Program-made: the position numbers and the translations under genes | The notes under the pieces: model-generated | Told to the model about the DNA's origin: nothing | Database searches by the model: none | The model's input: only the letters and a program-made list of their open reading frames with translations | Part shown: piece by piece, positions 1 to 9,556 of the stretch | Layout of the letters: the number at the start of each line of letters is the position of its first letter | How positions within the stretch are numbered: position 1 is the first letter of the stretch | NCBI GenBank assembly: GCA_963805445.1 | Contig: CAWDUI010000038.1 | Span: 434,001 to 498,000, forward strand | Direction of reading: 5' to 3' | From: JAENVT01 sp963805445 | GTDB taxonomy: Bacteria; Actinomycetota; Acidimicrobiia; Acidimicrobiales; Ilumatobacteraceae | DNA: 64,000 nucleotides

Positions 1-642
1 CACGAACGCCCGATCCAGCACGGTGTCGTGGCTCTGCGTGGCGCGCATTCCCAGCGTGTCCCACGTCTCGACGATCTCGTAGCCCGAGGTGTCGCGGGAC
101 AAGAAGCCGTGCACGACCTTCGGGTTGGCGGGATCGGACGTGTCCATGCCGTGAACGCCGGCCAGCGTCCACACCGGCGAGAGGCTGCCGAAGATCTTGT
201 GGCCGGTGAACTCGTAGCCACCGGGCACCTTCACGGCCTGTGCCGACGACAGCAGCAACGGGATGTCGTTTCCTGCCTCGCCGTGGATGGCTGCGAACAC
301 TTCGCCGTCGGCAGCGCGTTCCAGCATCCAGCGACACGAACTGTCGCCGGTCTTCAGCAGGTCGGCGGCGACGCCGGTCCAGTACAGGTGCATGTTCACG
401 GCAACGGCGGTGGCCGGTGCGTAGTACGCCAGCCGGCCCTGGAGGCGGGCGACTTCGTCGAGCCCGAGGCCCGAGCCACCGAATTCGGTTGGCACGGCCG
501 CGAGCAGGTAGCCGGATCGCCGCAACTCGTCCCAATCCTCGTCGAAGAACTGGTTCTCACGGTCGTAGCCGGCTGCTCTGGCATCGAACCTGGCCAACAT
601 CTCGTCGGTCAGCAGGTCCGTTGCGGTGGAAATGGTCGTCAT
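1..642 (-). CDS. Acyl-CoA dehydrogenase family protein (3' end outside window)
   Basis: The reading frame is open for 214 codons from an ATG at 642 to the window edge, so only the N-terminal part is present. The translation begins MTTISTATDLLTDEML and carries the pattern of the acyl-CoA dehydrogenase N-terminal helical domain followed by the start of the middle beta domain: an FDEDWDELRRSGYL segment, then EFGGSGLGLDEVARLQGRLA, then HGEAGNDIP and VPGGYEFTGHKIFGSLSP. The last is the usual flavin/substrate-facing stretch of the family. These enzymes oxidise acyl-CoA thioesters using FAD. The DUF4242 gene lies 13 bp upstream on the same strand, so the two are probably co-transcribed. The substrate cannot be told, and the catalytic base lies outside the window. 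Confidence 0.85.
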   Translation of the reverse strand, partial: MTTISTATDLLTDEMLARFDARAAGYDRENQFFDEDWDELRRSGYLLAAVPTEFGGSGLGLDEVARLQGRLAYYAPATAVAVNMHLYWTGVAADLLKTGDSSCRWMLERAADGEVFAAIHGEAGNDIPLLLSSAQAVKVPGGYEFTGHKIFGSLSPVWTLAGVHGMDTSDPANPKVVHGFLSRDTSGYEIVETWDTLGMRATQSHDTVLDRAFV

Positions 643-655
643 GGAATGTCTCGTT

Positions 656-943
656 TCACGTAGGTTCGGCGTTGACGACGGCGAACTCAGGCGGCCCGGT
701 TGGGCCGATCTGATCGACGGCGACGATGACATCGGCAGGGATTCCCAAGCGTGCTGCTGCTTCGATGATGGCCTCCGGGCTGGAGGCTTCATACAGGCAG
801 TAGGTCTTCTTCTTGTCGGCGGAGAGGAACGAGTACAGCCAGCGCACGCCGACGTCGTCGTTGACCAGCCGAATACCGGCATAGTCGAGCGCCTGCGGGT
901 CGAGCTGCTCGGCAAAGTTCCGTTCGATTACGAAGAGGGCCAT
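656..943 (-). CDS. DUF4242 / SCO4226-type small protein
   Basis: This 95-residue protein starts MALFVIERNFAEQL at the ATG at 943; an upstream in-frame start at 979 would add 12 unconserved residues. The pattern (FVIERNF, later DDVGVRWLYSFLSADKKKTYCLYEA, then EAIIEAAARLGIPADVI) matches the DUF4242 family, whose Streptomyces member SCO4226 binds nickel. The fold is a small ferredoxin-like dimer. It sits directly upstream of the acyl-CoA dehydrogenase on the same strand. Metal binding here is family knowledge, not shown by the sequence. Confidence 0.8.
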   Translation of the reverse strand: MALFVIERNFAEQLDPQALDYAGIRLVNDDVGVRWLYSFLSADKKKTYCLYEASSPEAIIEAAARLGIPADVIVAVDQIGPTGPPEFAVVNAEPT

Positions 944-1100
944 GGTTCCATCCTCTGCTTGTGTCGTGAACCCTCCCACCGGGCCCGGTAGGAGGTCTCA
1001 CGTCGTCGTCGTGGATGACTGTAGAGACTTCGGCATCGGCTGTCATGACCACGTTTGGCCTTCGTGAACGCGTAATTTCGTTGACTCCGCGTGGCGGAGG

Positions 1101-1116
1101 TAGTCAGATCTGACTA
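1101..1116. promoter_or_regulatory. 16-bp perfect palindrome before the LuxR-type gene
   Basis: TAGTCAGATCTGACTA is identical to its reverse complement. It ends about 10 bp before the likely GTG start at 1126 and overlaps the start of a GGAGGGG ribosome-binding region. It lies in the divergent gap between the DUF4242 gene and the LuxR-type regulator, so an operator for either is plausible. Binding is inferred. Confidence 0.45.
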
Positions 1117-1125
1117 TTAGGAGGG

Positions 1126-4100
1126 GTGCGTGAGTTCCGCTGGCAGTTCGACATCGACGATCATGTGCGCCGAGGCGGTCCTCATCGACCATCTGCGCCC
1201 GCTCCTCGATCTGGCGTCACGCCCAGGGCGGTCGAGTGAGCCACACCGACGGGGACCGGGTCTTCTTCGCGCTTCGACAGCGCGTCGTCCGGCGTCGTCG
1301 CCGGGGTGGAGATGCTGCAGTTGGGCGCAGCCGTCGTCGCCGCCGGCCCAGCTCCGGATCGGGCTGGCCACGGGCGACGTGACATGGGTCGATGCGGTCT
1401 GCAGCGGTGCCGCGGTCGCCTCGAGTGCCCGGCTGTTCGAGCCATGCCAGACCCGGCCAGCTCCTGGTCAACAACATCGTGCGGTTGTTGGCGGCGGGGG
1501 CCGGCTTCGTGACGATGGGCCCCTTCGAAGTCGACGACACGCGACGAACCTGCCGAGATCTTCGCCGTCGAATGGCAGCCGATCGGGCCGGCGCCCGATG
1601 GCAGCGAGCCCGTTGATCCTGCCGCCGATCCCGTTGCCCGCGGCGCTGGCGACCACAGCGCGGCAGCGCTTGGCGGGCCGAGCCGACGAATGGGGCATCT
1701 TGTCCGAGGCGTGGGCGCGAGCCGAATCGGGCGGCCGCGAGGTTGTGCTGATCGGTGGGGAGGCCAGGCGCCGGCAAGACCCGCCTGGCCGCGGAGTTCG
1801 CCCGGCATTGTCACGAAGCCGGCGCGATCGTGCTGCTCGGGACGTGCGACGAGGAGCTGTGCGCTGCCGTTCCAGCCATGGGTGCACGCTCTCGACCATC
1901 TCCTCCGTTCGCTGCCCGGGGTATGGGCGTCCGCACATACACGGATCGCGATCTCGGGCGATCTGCTGATGCTGCTGCCGCAGCTCGAACGGATGCTGCC
2001 CGGATCTGTCACGCTCGGCATCCGCCGATCCCGAGACCGAGCGGTACTTCCTGTTCTCCGCGGTCGATCGCATCCTGGCAGCTGCGGCCCAGGCGTGCGC
2101 CGCTGTTGCTGCTGCTCGACGACGTTCATTGGGCCGGCCGACAGACCCTGGAACTGCTGCGACACCTCGTGCGGTCGGGTTCGGCGGCGAGGCTGATGGT
2201 CGTCGCCACGTTTCGCGATGGTGCGGCCGACCTGACCGATGCGCTTGCCGATTGCCTCGTTGATCTGCAACGAAGCGAGTCGGTCACCCGGGTGCGGTTG
2301 GAGGGTCTGGACGCGGCCGGCGTCGAGCAGTACGTCGCCGGGGCTCTCGATCAGGAGCTCGACAGCGACCTCCGCGTCCTTGCCGCAGCGGCAGCCGAGC
2401 GCAGCGGTGGAAATGCCTTCTTCCTGGGCGAGCTGTGGCGCCACCTGATCCATCACGGCGTGGTGGTACGCCACGACGACCGGTGGGTCGTGCGTCGCGA
2501 CCTGGCCGGCGTCGGTGCACCCGATTCGGTCAAAGAGGTCGTGGCCGGCCGGATGGCCCGCCTGTCGCGACGCGCCCGACGGCCACTGGAGTTGGCCGGC
2601 GATCGCCGGGCTGCGCGTCGAGTCGCGGGTGCTCGTCGCTCGCCACCGGCATGCCGGCCGACGAGGTCGGCATGCGGTCTCGACGAGCTGGTCGACAACG
2701 GATTCCTCGTCAGCGTGGGCGGGCACGTCTTGACGTACGAGTTCGTGCACGCACTGGTGCGCGACACCGTCGAAGAAGTGCTGTCGCCGGCCACGCAGGC
2801 CAGTTTGCACCTGCGGATCGCCGAGGCGCTCGAACAGCTCTACGACGCCGATCTGCGCTCCGTGTACGCCGAGCTGGCCGGCCACTTCGCCGCAGCCGCA
2901 GCCGTTGCGGGCGCGGGTGCGGAGCGCGGGGTGCGCTACGGCCGTCTCGCGGCCGAACAGGCCAAGAGCACCGGGGCCTACGACGAGGCCGTTTCTCACT
3001 TCGAGGCCGTGCTGCGTCTGCTGCCGATCATCGACGTCGAGACGACCGAGGTGCTCGTGGATCTCGGCCAGGTGCAGATGCGCATGGGGCAGGCATTCAA
3101 GGCCCAGAACACATACGAGCGGGCCTTCGACGCGGCTCGCCACAACGGTTGGGCCGAGCTCGCGGCGCGGGCCGCCCTGGGGTACGAAGAGGCCGTGCAC
3201 CAACCCGGCGCGCCGGGAGAACCTGCGGTCAGGATGGTGTCGGAGGCGATCGGGTTGATCGGTGACCAGCAGGTGCCGTTGCGAATCCACCTGCAGGCCT
3301 CGTTGAGCCGCAGCCTGTACCTATCGGGTGACCAGGACGGGCGCGGACGCTGCGGGCGATCGGGCGCTGGCGATGGCCCGGGCCGTCGGCGACCTCGAGG
3401 GGCTCGTGGCCGCCCTGCAGGCGGTGACCATCGTGACGACCGACACCAATCGGTTGCTCGAGGCAAGCACCGAGCTGCACGACGTGGCCTCTCGGCTCGG
3501 CGACGGCTGGAGTGGCGCGTACGCAACGGGCAACATGATGCGGGCGTTGATCGAACTCGGCCGGCTCGGCGAAGCGACCGAAGTCTTGAAGCAGCACCGC
3601 GTGCTGTCCGACCGCGGTCGATATCTGATGTTCCAGTTCATGGCCGACGTCTACGACGCACGTGCTTTCGCTGGCCGCGGGCAGGTTCGACGAGGCCGAG
3701 CTCGCCGCCGAACGGGCCCGCGCCCTCGGTGATTCGGGCGACACGCTCCTCGATGCCGGCGTCTACGGCCTGCAGATGTTCGCGATCCGGCGCGAGCAGG
3801 GCCGGCTCGCCGAGGTGCTTCCGCTCATGCGGGCGTTGTCGACGCACAGCGGCGATCAACCGGTGTGGCGACCCGGCCTGACCGCGCTGTATGCCGAGCT
3901 CGGCATGTTCGATGAGTCCCGCCGCGAGCTCACCGTGCTCGGGCCCGACGGTTTCGCCGCCGTTCCTCGTGACTCGGTCTGGCCGGCGTGCCTCACCTTC
4001 CTGGCCGAGGCCTGCATCGCCTGCGGTGCCGCCGAGCACGCGGCCACGTTGTTGGACGAGCTCGACGGGTTCGCCGGACGCAACTTGATGGTGGCGATGA

Positions 4101-4634
4101 CGATCTGCTTCGGCCCGGCCGATCGGCTGCGCGGCGGGCTCGCCCATCTCCTCGGACGCGACGATGAGGCCGAGCAGCACTTCCGTGCCGCCATGGTGCT
4201 GGCTGATCGCAGCGCGTCGCCGGTGTGGCGTGCGCACGTGCAGCACGATTGGTCGGTGCGTCGCGGCGGCGACCGGCGACGCGGCGATGGCCAGCTCGCC
4301 TCGCTCACCAGGCACAGGCGACCGCCGCGGCCCTCGGGATGTCGACGCTGGCCGAGCAGGCCGCGAGCCTTGATCGAGCACGCCGTTCCGGCGCCGGTGG
4401 TGCCAGTGACCTACGACGGGATGTCGCGAGCGCGAGCTCGACGTGCTGAGCCTGATCGCCGAGGGTTGCTCGAACCGTGAGATCGGCGAGCGCTTGTTCA
4501 TCAGCCAGCACACCGCTGCCAACCATGTCCGCTCGATCCTGCAAAAGACCGGGTGCGCCAATCGCGCCGAGGCCGCGGCCTACGCCGTGCGCCGCAAGCT
4601 CGCCCAACGCCCGACCCACTCGCAGACCAGCTGA
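1126..4634 (+). pseudogene. AAA-ATPase/LuxR (LAL-type) regulator with a cyclase-like N-terminus, many frameshifts
   Basis: No single frame spans this locus, but joining frames gives one coherent protein of about 1,150 residues. First comes a cyclase-homology-like part (VSHTDGDRVFFAL, FDSASSGVVAGVEML, QLRIGLATGDVTWVD, MPGQLLVNNIVRLL, FVTMGPFEVDD). An AAA ATPase follows, with Walker A GAGKTRLAAEFAR near 1770 and Walker B LLLLLDDVHWAG near 2110, then long helical TPR-like repeats (2770-4300). The C-terminal LuxR helix-turn-helix runs LIAEGCSNREIGERLFISQHTAANHVRSIL (4443-4540). At least 15 frame changes are needed, for example near 1210, 1275, 1325, 1530, 1765, 1862, 2098, 2600, 3335, 3650, 4265 and 4430. 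Conserved residues survive on both sides of most breaks and in-frame nonsense changes are not obvious, so indel-type sequence error is as likely as real decay. Confidence 0.75.
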
Positions 4635-4649
4635 TCCACCTCATCGGGT

Positions 4650-4690
4650 GCGGTGTGAGTACCCGGACGTACCGAGACCGCGCCCGAGCG
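4650..4690. repeat. Dispersed intergenic repeat A, copy 1
   Basis: This 41-bp segment beginning GCGGTGTGAGTACCCGGACG matches 37392-37432 at about 33 of 41 positions, sharing GCGGTGTGAGTA, CGTACCGA and CGCGCCCGA. It lies 16 bp after the stop codon of the LuxR-type gene and before the end of the convergent membrane-protein gene, so both copies are in 3' intergenic positions. Confidence 0.5.
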
Positions 4691-4705
4691 GAGCTGGCCT
4701 CGCGG

Positions 4706-5446
4706 TCAGGTGATCGCCGTGATGTCGTTCACCAGGGCGACGAGGCCGGCAACGGCGATCAACAGCCACAGCGATCGGATGAGCAGCGCGTGTGCGGGGA
4801 TGCGGCGGACCAGACGCAGGACACCGGCGGCGCGCAGCACCTCGCCGAACGCCGTCACCACGACGGCGGGGATCACGACCAGCAAGGTCGCCGGGAAGCA
4901 CGCCACCGAGATGATCGCCAGTGCCCATCGGCGCCGCCCTCGCATGGTCCACGAGCCGGGGCGGCGGACAGCGTCGACCGTCGCCGCGATCGCGATGCCG
5001 AACACGCCGGGCAGGGCGACGAAGAGTCCGATCGCCAGCCACGTCGGTTGGAGGAGGTGGAAGTCGATGCCGTTGTCGTGCACCAGCATCGAGCCGGCGA
5101 CGACCGCCGAAGCGAGGCCGGTGGTGAGCCGGCGGAACCACAGCGGGCCGATCAGCCACGGCGCGACGAGAAGATAGGTGCCGGCGCCGATGATGCCGAC
5201 AGCGGCGCCGAGTTGCAGCAGGTTGTACGTACCTCCGAGGGTGACCTTGCCGATCACGAAGTCGTCGTCGCTGCGCACGCCACGCACGCGAGCCGGCGAT
5301 GTGACCCGAAGGATCAACATGGCGATCCGGCTGCCCAGTCCGACCACGAGGGCCCCCGTCGGTATTCCGGCAACGATCAACACTCGGATGTTCTCGATCA
5401 TGCGGTCGAGCTGCCTGCGGCCGGTGTTCGATTCGAGCGCGATCAT
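4706..5446 (-). CDS. Multi-pass membrane protein of unknown function
   Basis: This is a protein of about 246 residues from the ATG at 5446; in-frame starts at 5503 and 5401 are alternatives. It has six or so hydrophobic segments: VLIVAGIPTGALVVGLGS, an AAVGIIGAGTYLLVAPW stretch, LAIGLFVALPGVFGIAIAA, ALAIISVACFPATLLVVIPAV and a C-terminal LWLLIAVAGLVALVN. A soluble SPARVRGVRSDDDFVIGKVT loop follows the first segment. No family was recognised. It is divergent from the sigma-factor gene, with an inverted repeat between them. Confidence 0.7.
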   Translation of the reverse strand: MIALESNTGRRQLDRMIENIRVLIVAGIPTGALVVGLGSRIAMLILRVTSPARVRGVRSDDDFVIGKVTLGGTYNLLQLGAAVGIIGAGTYLLVAPWLIGPLWFRRLTTGLASAVVAGSMLVHDNGIDFHLLQPTWLAIGLFVALPGVFGIAIAATVDAVRRPGSWTMRGRRRWALAIISVACFPATLLVVIPAVVVTAFGEVLRAAGVLRLVRRIPAHALLIRSLWLLIAVAGLVALVNDITAIT

Positions 5447-5474
5447 GGTGCCTACAGACGAACTGCGCCGCAGA

Positions 5475-5507
5475 CCGGGTGACAAGGTCGGCGATCGTGT
5501 CACCCGG
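5475..5507. promoter_or_regulatory. Inverted repeat between membrane protein and sigma-factor genes
   Basis: The arms CCGGGTGACA (5475-5484) and TGTCACCCGG (5498-5507) are perfect 10-bp complements separated by 13 bases. They lie in the divergent intergenic region just upstream of the membrane-protein start, a typical operator position. A similar half-site (CGGGTGA) occurs in the inverted repeat ahead of katE. Confidence 0.5.
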
Positions 5508-5645
5508 ATCGTCGTCTCGTTCGTCTGTTGGTACGTGACGACCGCTGCTGACTTCGTGACAAGCTTCAGCGCGCTGTGAACGTCGTTGCCGTCTTACCTT
5601 CTCCTCGCATACCCGGGCTGTCGTGGGCCGCGGTCGCGGCGCGGC

Positions 5646-6171
5646 TTGCAGGGAGAGGCAATCAGCGTCGAGGTCGAGGATCTCGTCTTGCGTCTCTTCC
5701 GGACCGAGGGCCGCTCGCTCGTGCGCCTGGCTCGGTTGTTCGTCGACGACCGTGACGCGGCCGAAGACGTCGTGCAGGAGGCGTTCCTGCGCCTGGCCAA
5801 GCACGCGGGCAAGATCGATGCGGTCGAGCGGGCCCCGGCCTACTTGCGATCCATCGTGTTGAACTTGGCCCGCGACCACAATCGGCGTGGGCTGGTCTCG
5901 CTGCGCCATCACGCCACCAGCGGGACGAGAGATCGATGTCGAGGTCGACGACGCCATTGGCGACCAACTGGTCCGTACAGAGGAACATCGCCGCGTGATC
6001 GAGGCGGTTCGCCAACTGCCCGCTCGCCAGCGAGACTGCATCACGCTGCGCTACTTCGAGGAGCTGCCGATCGAGCGCATCGCTTCGACGCTCGGGCTGT
6101 CGGTCAACTCTGTCAAGACCCATCTCCGACGGGCGATGGTGGCGCTCGATCGACGATTGGCCGAGCCATGA
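5646..6171 (+). CDS. ECF-type RNA polymerase sigma factor (one frameshift)
   Basis: The first part contains a sigma region-2 pattern (LVRLARLFVDDRDAAEDVVQEAFLRLAKHA, about residues 20-50). The second contains region 4 (LPARQRDCITLRYFEELPIERIASTLGLSVNSVKTHLRRAM) ending at 6171. A one-base frame change near 5930 separates them (from HHATSG to REIDVEVDDA). The start is unclear: TTG codons lie at 5586 and 5646, but the good ribosome-binding sequence GGGAGAGG is immediately before an ATC codon at 5661. That position may hold a miscalled ATG. The stop overlaps the next start (ATGA), which suggests a sigma/membrane-partner pair. Confidence 0.8.
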
Positions 6172-6759
6172 GCAGCGTCGATCTCGAGCAGCGACTGATC
6201 GAAGCCTTCACCGATGCCCGCTCGACGGTCGAGGAGAACGCCGATCTCTTCGCCCGCGTCGACGCGGTCGCTGGAGGAGTCGGTTGCCCGACGGCGATGG
6301 CGTTGGAGGATGGCCGGGTGGCTGGCGCTGTTCATCCTCGCCAACACGGTGCTCGCGCTGGCGCTCTCCGATTTCGACAACAGGAGGTTCAACATGCAGT
6401 GGTGGGTCATCGAACTGATCACCAACATCGTGCTCGTCGCGCTCGCGGTCGGGCTCGGACCGTTCATCAAGCGGTTCGGACGCTCGTACGCGGCCGACGT
6501 GTTCCGCGCCAACCCGCGTACCGGCAAGAGCTATCTCGTGCTGACCGACGTCGCGTACTACCTCATCTTCGCGTCGTTCGTGCTCTTCACAGTGACGTTC
6601 GTCGAGCACAGGGACTGGCACGACTCGACAGGGACGCAGTTGAAGGCCGAGGTGGCGCGCATCGGTGGCATCTTGTTGATCATGGGCGTCCTGCACGCCG
6701 CGAACGTGGTCGCTTTGCCGATCATCGGTGCGCCTGCTGTCGAGCAACAAGCGCCTTGA
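6168..6759 (+). CDS. Membrane protein coupled to the sigma factor (one frameshift)
   Basis: The gene starts at the ATG at 6168, overlapping the sigma-factor stop by 4 bp. The N-terminus, MSSVDLEQRLIEAFTDARSTVEE, resembles the cytoplasmic lead-in of membrane anti-sigma proteins. After a frame change near 6268 the frame continues SLEESVARRRWRWRMAGWL into four hydrophobic segments (LALFILANTVLALAL, WWVIELITNIVLVALAVGLG, VAYYLIFASFVLFTVTF, IGGILLIMGVLHAANVVALP) and ends at 6759. An anti-sigma role is suggested only by position and topology; no zinc-binding HxxxCxxC anti-sigma motif is visible. Confidence 0.65.
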
Positions 6760-6896
6760 CGAAGGCAGGCGAGAGCACCCGCAGGGCACCGTTCCACCGC
6801 TTGGCGCGGGCACGTGGTTGCTGCGCATCGAGCCGTCCCCGGGATCCGAACGTCTTGGAGAGGACCCGCTGACAGGCCCTGAGTAGGGTCACACGG

Positions 6897-7784
6897 GTGA
6901 GAAACTTCGCGGGGAAGACGGCGTTCGTGACCGGGGGAGCGAGTGGTATCGGGCTCGGTATCAGCAGGGCGCTGTTGTCGGAGGGGATGAACGTCGCGAT
7001 CGGCGACATCAACGAAGCGCACATCGACGATGCGCGTGCCGAGTTGGGCGACGCCCACGTCGTCTTCGTCCGAATCGACGTGACCGATCGCGAATCGGTC
7101 GCCAAGGCGGCCGCCGAGGTCGTGGCCGCGTTCGGCCAGATTCACGTGCTGTGCAACAACGCCGGCATTGCCGGGGGCGGGGCGGTCGCCGACCCTGGTT
7201 TCGTCGACTGGGATCATGCCATGTCGGTGAACCTCGGGGGAGCGGTCAACGTCGTCAAGACGTTCGTGCCACTGATACGCGAGCACGGCAGCGGTGGTCA
7301 CATCGTCAACACCTCGTCGATCGCCGGCATCACCGCGCTGCCCTACGAAGGGGGCGCGTACACGACGGCAAAGTTCGCCGTCCGCGGCCTCAGCGAATCA
7401 CTGCGGCTCAGCTTGGCGCCCGAAGGGATCGGCGTTTCGGTGCTGTGCCCTGGCCTGACCCGAACGCGCATCCTGGACGCCCCGGATCGCGAAGACGCCG
7501 ACGCCAAGCCGATGGCCAGCGAAGGCGACCCCGACGCACTGTTCAACTCGATGGACGGTGCGATGGATCCGATCGAGGTCGGTCGCGCCGTGGTGCGCGG
7601 CATCCGCGAGAACCTGCCCTACATCCTCTCGCACGGAGAGTTCCGGGACGAGATCGAGTCGTTGTTCAACGAGATCCTCGAGGCGTTCCCGACCGATCAG
7701 GCGGTGCCGGCAGCGCGGGCGGCGTTCGAGCGCGGTCGCCGTGAGTTGTGCGACGGCCTACGGGACCTGCCGGTCATCGACTGA
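6897..7784 (+). CDS. Short-chain dehydrogenase/reductase
   Basis: This is a 295-residue classical-type SDR with a GTG start at 6897. The Rossmann cofactor motif TGGASGIG lies at residues 12-19, followed by NNAG near residue 88. The catalytic region comprises NTSSIAG and YEGGAYTTAKFAV, with the Tyr-x3-Lys pair in YTTAK. An acidic residue after the second beta strand (AIGDIN) favours NAD over NADP, as family knowledge predicts. The extended C-terminus after the PGLTRTRI segment is typical of longer actinobacterial SDRs. The 3' end overlaps the convergent DUF1269-like gene by 27 bp. The substrate is unknown. Confidence 0.9.
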   Translation: MRNFAGKTAFVTGGASGIGLGISRALLSEGMNVAIGDINEAHIDDARAELGDAHVVFVRIDVTDRESVAKAAAEVVAAFGQIHVLCNNAGIAGGGAVADPGFVDWDHAMSVNLGGAVNVVKTFVPLIREHGSGGHIVNTSSIAGITALPYEGGAYTTAKFAVRGLSESLRLSLAPEGIGVSVLCPGLTRTRILDAPDREDADAKPMASEGDPDALFNSMDGAMDPIEVGRAVVRGIRENLPYILSHGEFRDEIESLFNEILEAFPTDQAVPAARAAFERGRRELCDGLRDLPVID

Positions 7785-8384
7785 CCGGCTGGCAGCCTTC
7801 AGAGCCGCGGCGAGGTCTGCCGAAGCGCCGGGACGCAGCGTCGTGTGCACCAACTCGGCACCGGCGAACCGTTGCGCTTCGTGGTACAGCGCGGGGAGGT
7901 TGACCTGCGTTGCCAACGCCACCACGGTCGACGTGTGCGGGCGTACCGCGTTCTTGAACCAGTCGACCCACTCGTCGGGAATGCCGATGTCGACGACCTT
8001 GGCCGTGATCGCCCCGGCGCCTGCGCCAATTCCGAGCCCGGCGATCCAGCCGAGCGGACCGGCGATCAGCAGGCCCAGCAGGCCAGTCCACAGCGCGCCC
8101 TTGACGGCGGTGCCACTCGGCTGCAGATCGGTTGTCTCGCGCACGCGAACCTTGCCTTCATCGTCTTTGTAGACGATGACCGCGTCGCCCAGCACGAGGT
8201 CGCCTCGCGACGCCATTCCGCGTAACGCCAACAGGTATTCCTCGGCGCGGAAGACGTCGTCGAATGACACACCGAACAATGCTTCTGGTTCGCCTGAAAA
8301 GGGCTCGTCGATGGTCGAAGCATACAAGGGGGCCGCGTCGAGGGGATCGATGTCGGTGAGGTTCGGCGGCGGGAGATTGGTCAC
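7758..8384 (-). CDS. DUF1269-like protein with a glycine-rich membrane hairpin
   Basis: This protein has about 208 residues from a GTG at 8384; another GTG at 8405 is possible. The middle contains VRETTDLQPSGTAVKGALW followed by a strongly hydrophobic glycine-rich hairpin (GLLGLLIAGPLGWIAGLGIG and GAGAGAITAKVVDIGIP). Then comes a soluble C-terminus with DEWVDWFKNAVRPHTSTVVAL, HTTL and RPGASADLAAAL. This arrangement is characteristic of the DUF1269 family, whose function is unknown. The frame stays open upstream of 8405 without family similarity. It is convergent with the SDR gene. Confidence 0.75.
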   Translation of the reverse strand: MTNLPPPNLTDIDPLDAAPLYASTIDEPFSGEPEALFGVSFDDVFRAEEYLLALRGMASRGDLVLGDAVIVYKDDEGKVRVRETTDLQPSGTAVKGALWTGLLGLLIAGPLGWIAGLGIGAGAGAITAKVVDIGIPDEWVDWFKNAVRPHTSTVVALATQVNLPALYHEAQRFAGAELVHTTLRPGASADLAAALKAASRSVDDRQVP

Positions 8385-8500
8385 GTGGTGGTGTATTCCC
8401 GTCACCGCTGCATGCCAAACCTGCAGGCACGACGACCGCCGTCCAGTCGTAACCGGAACTTTTCCCAATCCGATCGGCGCCGGGCTCCGAACAGGTGGCA

Positions 8501-8852
8501 ATGAAGAACCGATTTCTCCTCCTTGCGGCGATCCTGCTTCCCGTCTCCGTCTCCGCCTGCTCCAGCAACGGCAACATCTCGGCGGCGAGCGCTCCCGGCT
8601 ACGGTCGGTGCGGCGGCCGTCGGGATCGCCGACTTCACGTTCACGCCCGCCACCATCAGCATTCCCGTCGGGGGCGCTGTCGTGTGGACCAACAACGACG
8701 ACCAGGCCCACACGGCCACCTCCGCCGGCAACTTCGATGCCGGCGCTATCCAGCCGGGAGCCTCGTTCACGGTCGCCTTCGACACGGCCGGGAGCTTCAC
8801 CTACATCTGCTCGTTCCACCCGTTCATGACCGGCACCGTCGTCGTCAGCTGA
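8501..8852 (+). CDS. Cupredoxin lipoprotein (one frameshift)
   Basis: The protein begins MKNRFLLLAAILLPVSVSAC, a lipoprotein signal ending in a lipobox with Cys near residue 20. After a frame change near 8596 it continues as a plastocyanin-like domain: GIADFTFTPATISIPVGGAVVW, NNDDQAHTAT, then YICSFHPFMTGTVVV at the end. His (QAHT), Cys, His and Met (CSFHPFM) are the four ligands of a type I copper site. It would be an outward-facing, membrane-anchored electron carrier. It is first in a tight operon with two ferritin-like genes. Two start codons are close together (GTG 8495, ATG 8501). Confidence 0.8.
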
Positions 8853-8885
8853 CCTCGAATCCCCCGAAACCCAAGGAGAACCCCC

Positions 8886-9528
8886 ATGCACATCACCACC
8901 CGTCACTTTCGAGCACTTGCTGCCGAGGTCGACGATCTTCACCGGCACGGCATGAAGACGTTCGCCGAGGAGACCTCGGAAACGCATCGCAGTCTGTACC
9001 GGGCCCGCCGATCCGCCGCAGGGCTCGACGACCAGACGATCGCCGGGTACGCCCAGAGCGTCGAGTTGGCCGCGGTCGCTGCGTACACCGCCGCAGCGCC
9101 AGTGCTGAGCGCCGGCACGCTGCCCGTGGCCCAGTTGTTCATGAAGCACCACCAGCAGCACGCCGATGCTTTCGGCGCGGTTGCCGGGTCGAAGGCGGTG
9201 ACAGCGCCCAACAAGACGCTGATCGCCGCCGTCACGCCTGCCCTGCAGGGCATCACCGACGAGATGGGTGCGCTCGAGTTCGCATTCATGCTCGAGGGCC
9301 AGGCGGCATACACCTACGCCGCGGCGTTGACCCTCTTGCAGGACCCCGCCTACGCCGCAGCGACGGCCACGATCCTGCCGATCGAGGCGCAGCACCAAGT
9401 CGTGCTCGGCCTCGCCCTCGGCAAGGACGTCGCCGCAGTCTTCCCGACCGGAGCCTTCGAGTCTGCCTCGCTCGGCGATGGCACCGACCCGCTTGACCGG
9501 CCTCGACCCCGCCGTCTTCGCGGCCTGA
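8886..9528 (+). CDS. Ferritin-like domain protein (3' frameshift)
   Basis: This is a four-helix ferritin-like protein of about 214 residues with a strong ribosome-binding site (AAGGAGAAC) before the ATG at 8886. Carboxylate/His pairs lie in the helices: VELAAVAAYTAAA, FMKHHQQHADAF, LEFAFMLEGQAAYTYAAAL and PIEAQHQVVLGLALG. The frame as read runs on to 9560 with an unrelated proline/arginine tail. A one-base shift near 9489 restores TGLDPAVFAA and a stop at 9526-9528, the better end. The N-terminus (MHITTRHFRALAAEVDDLHRHGM) has no signal peptide, unlike the following paralogue. The family is usually annotated only as ferritin-like, so its iron chemistry is unproven. Confidence 0.75.
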
Positions 9529-9556
9529 CCTCACCGTTTCCACGAAAGGACGACCC

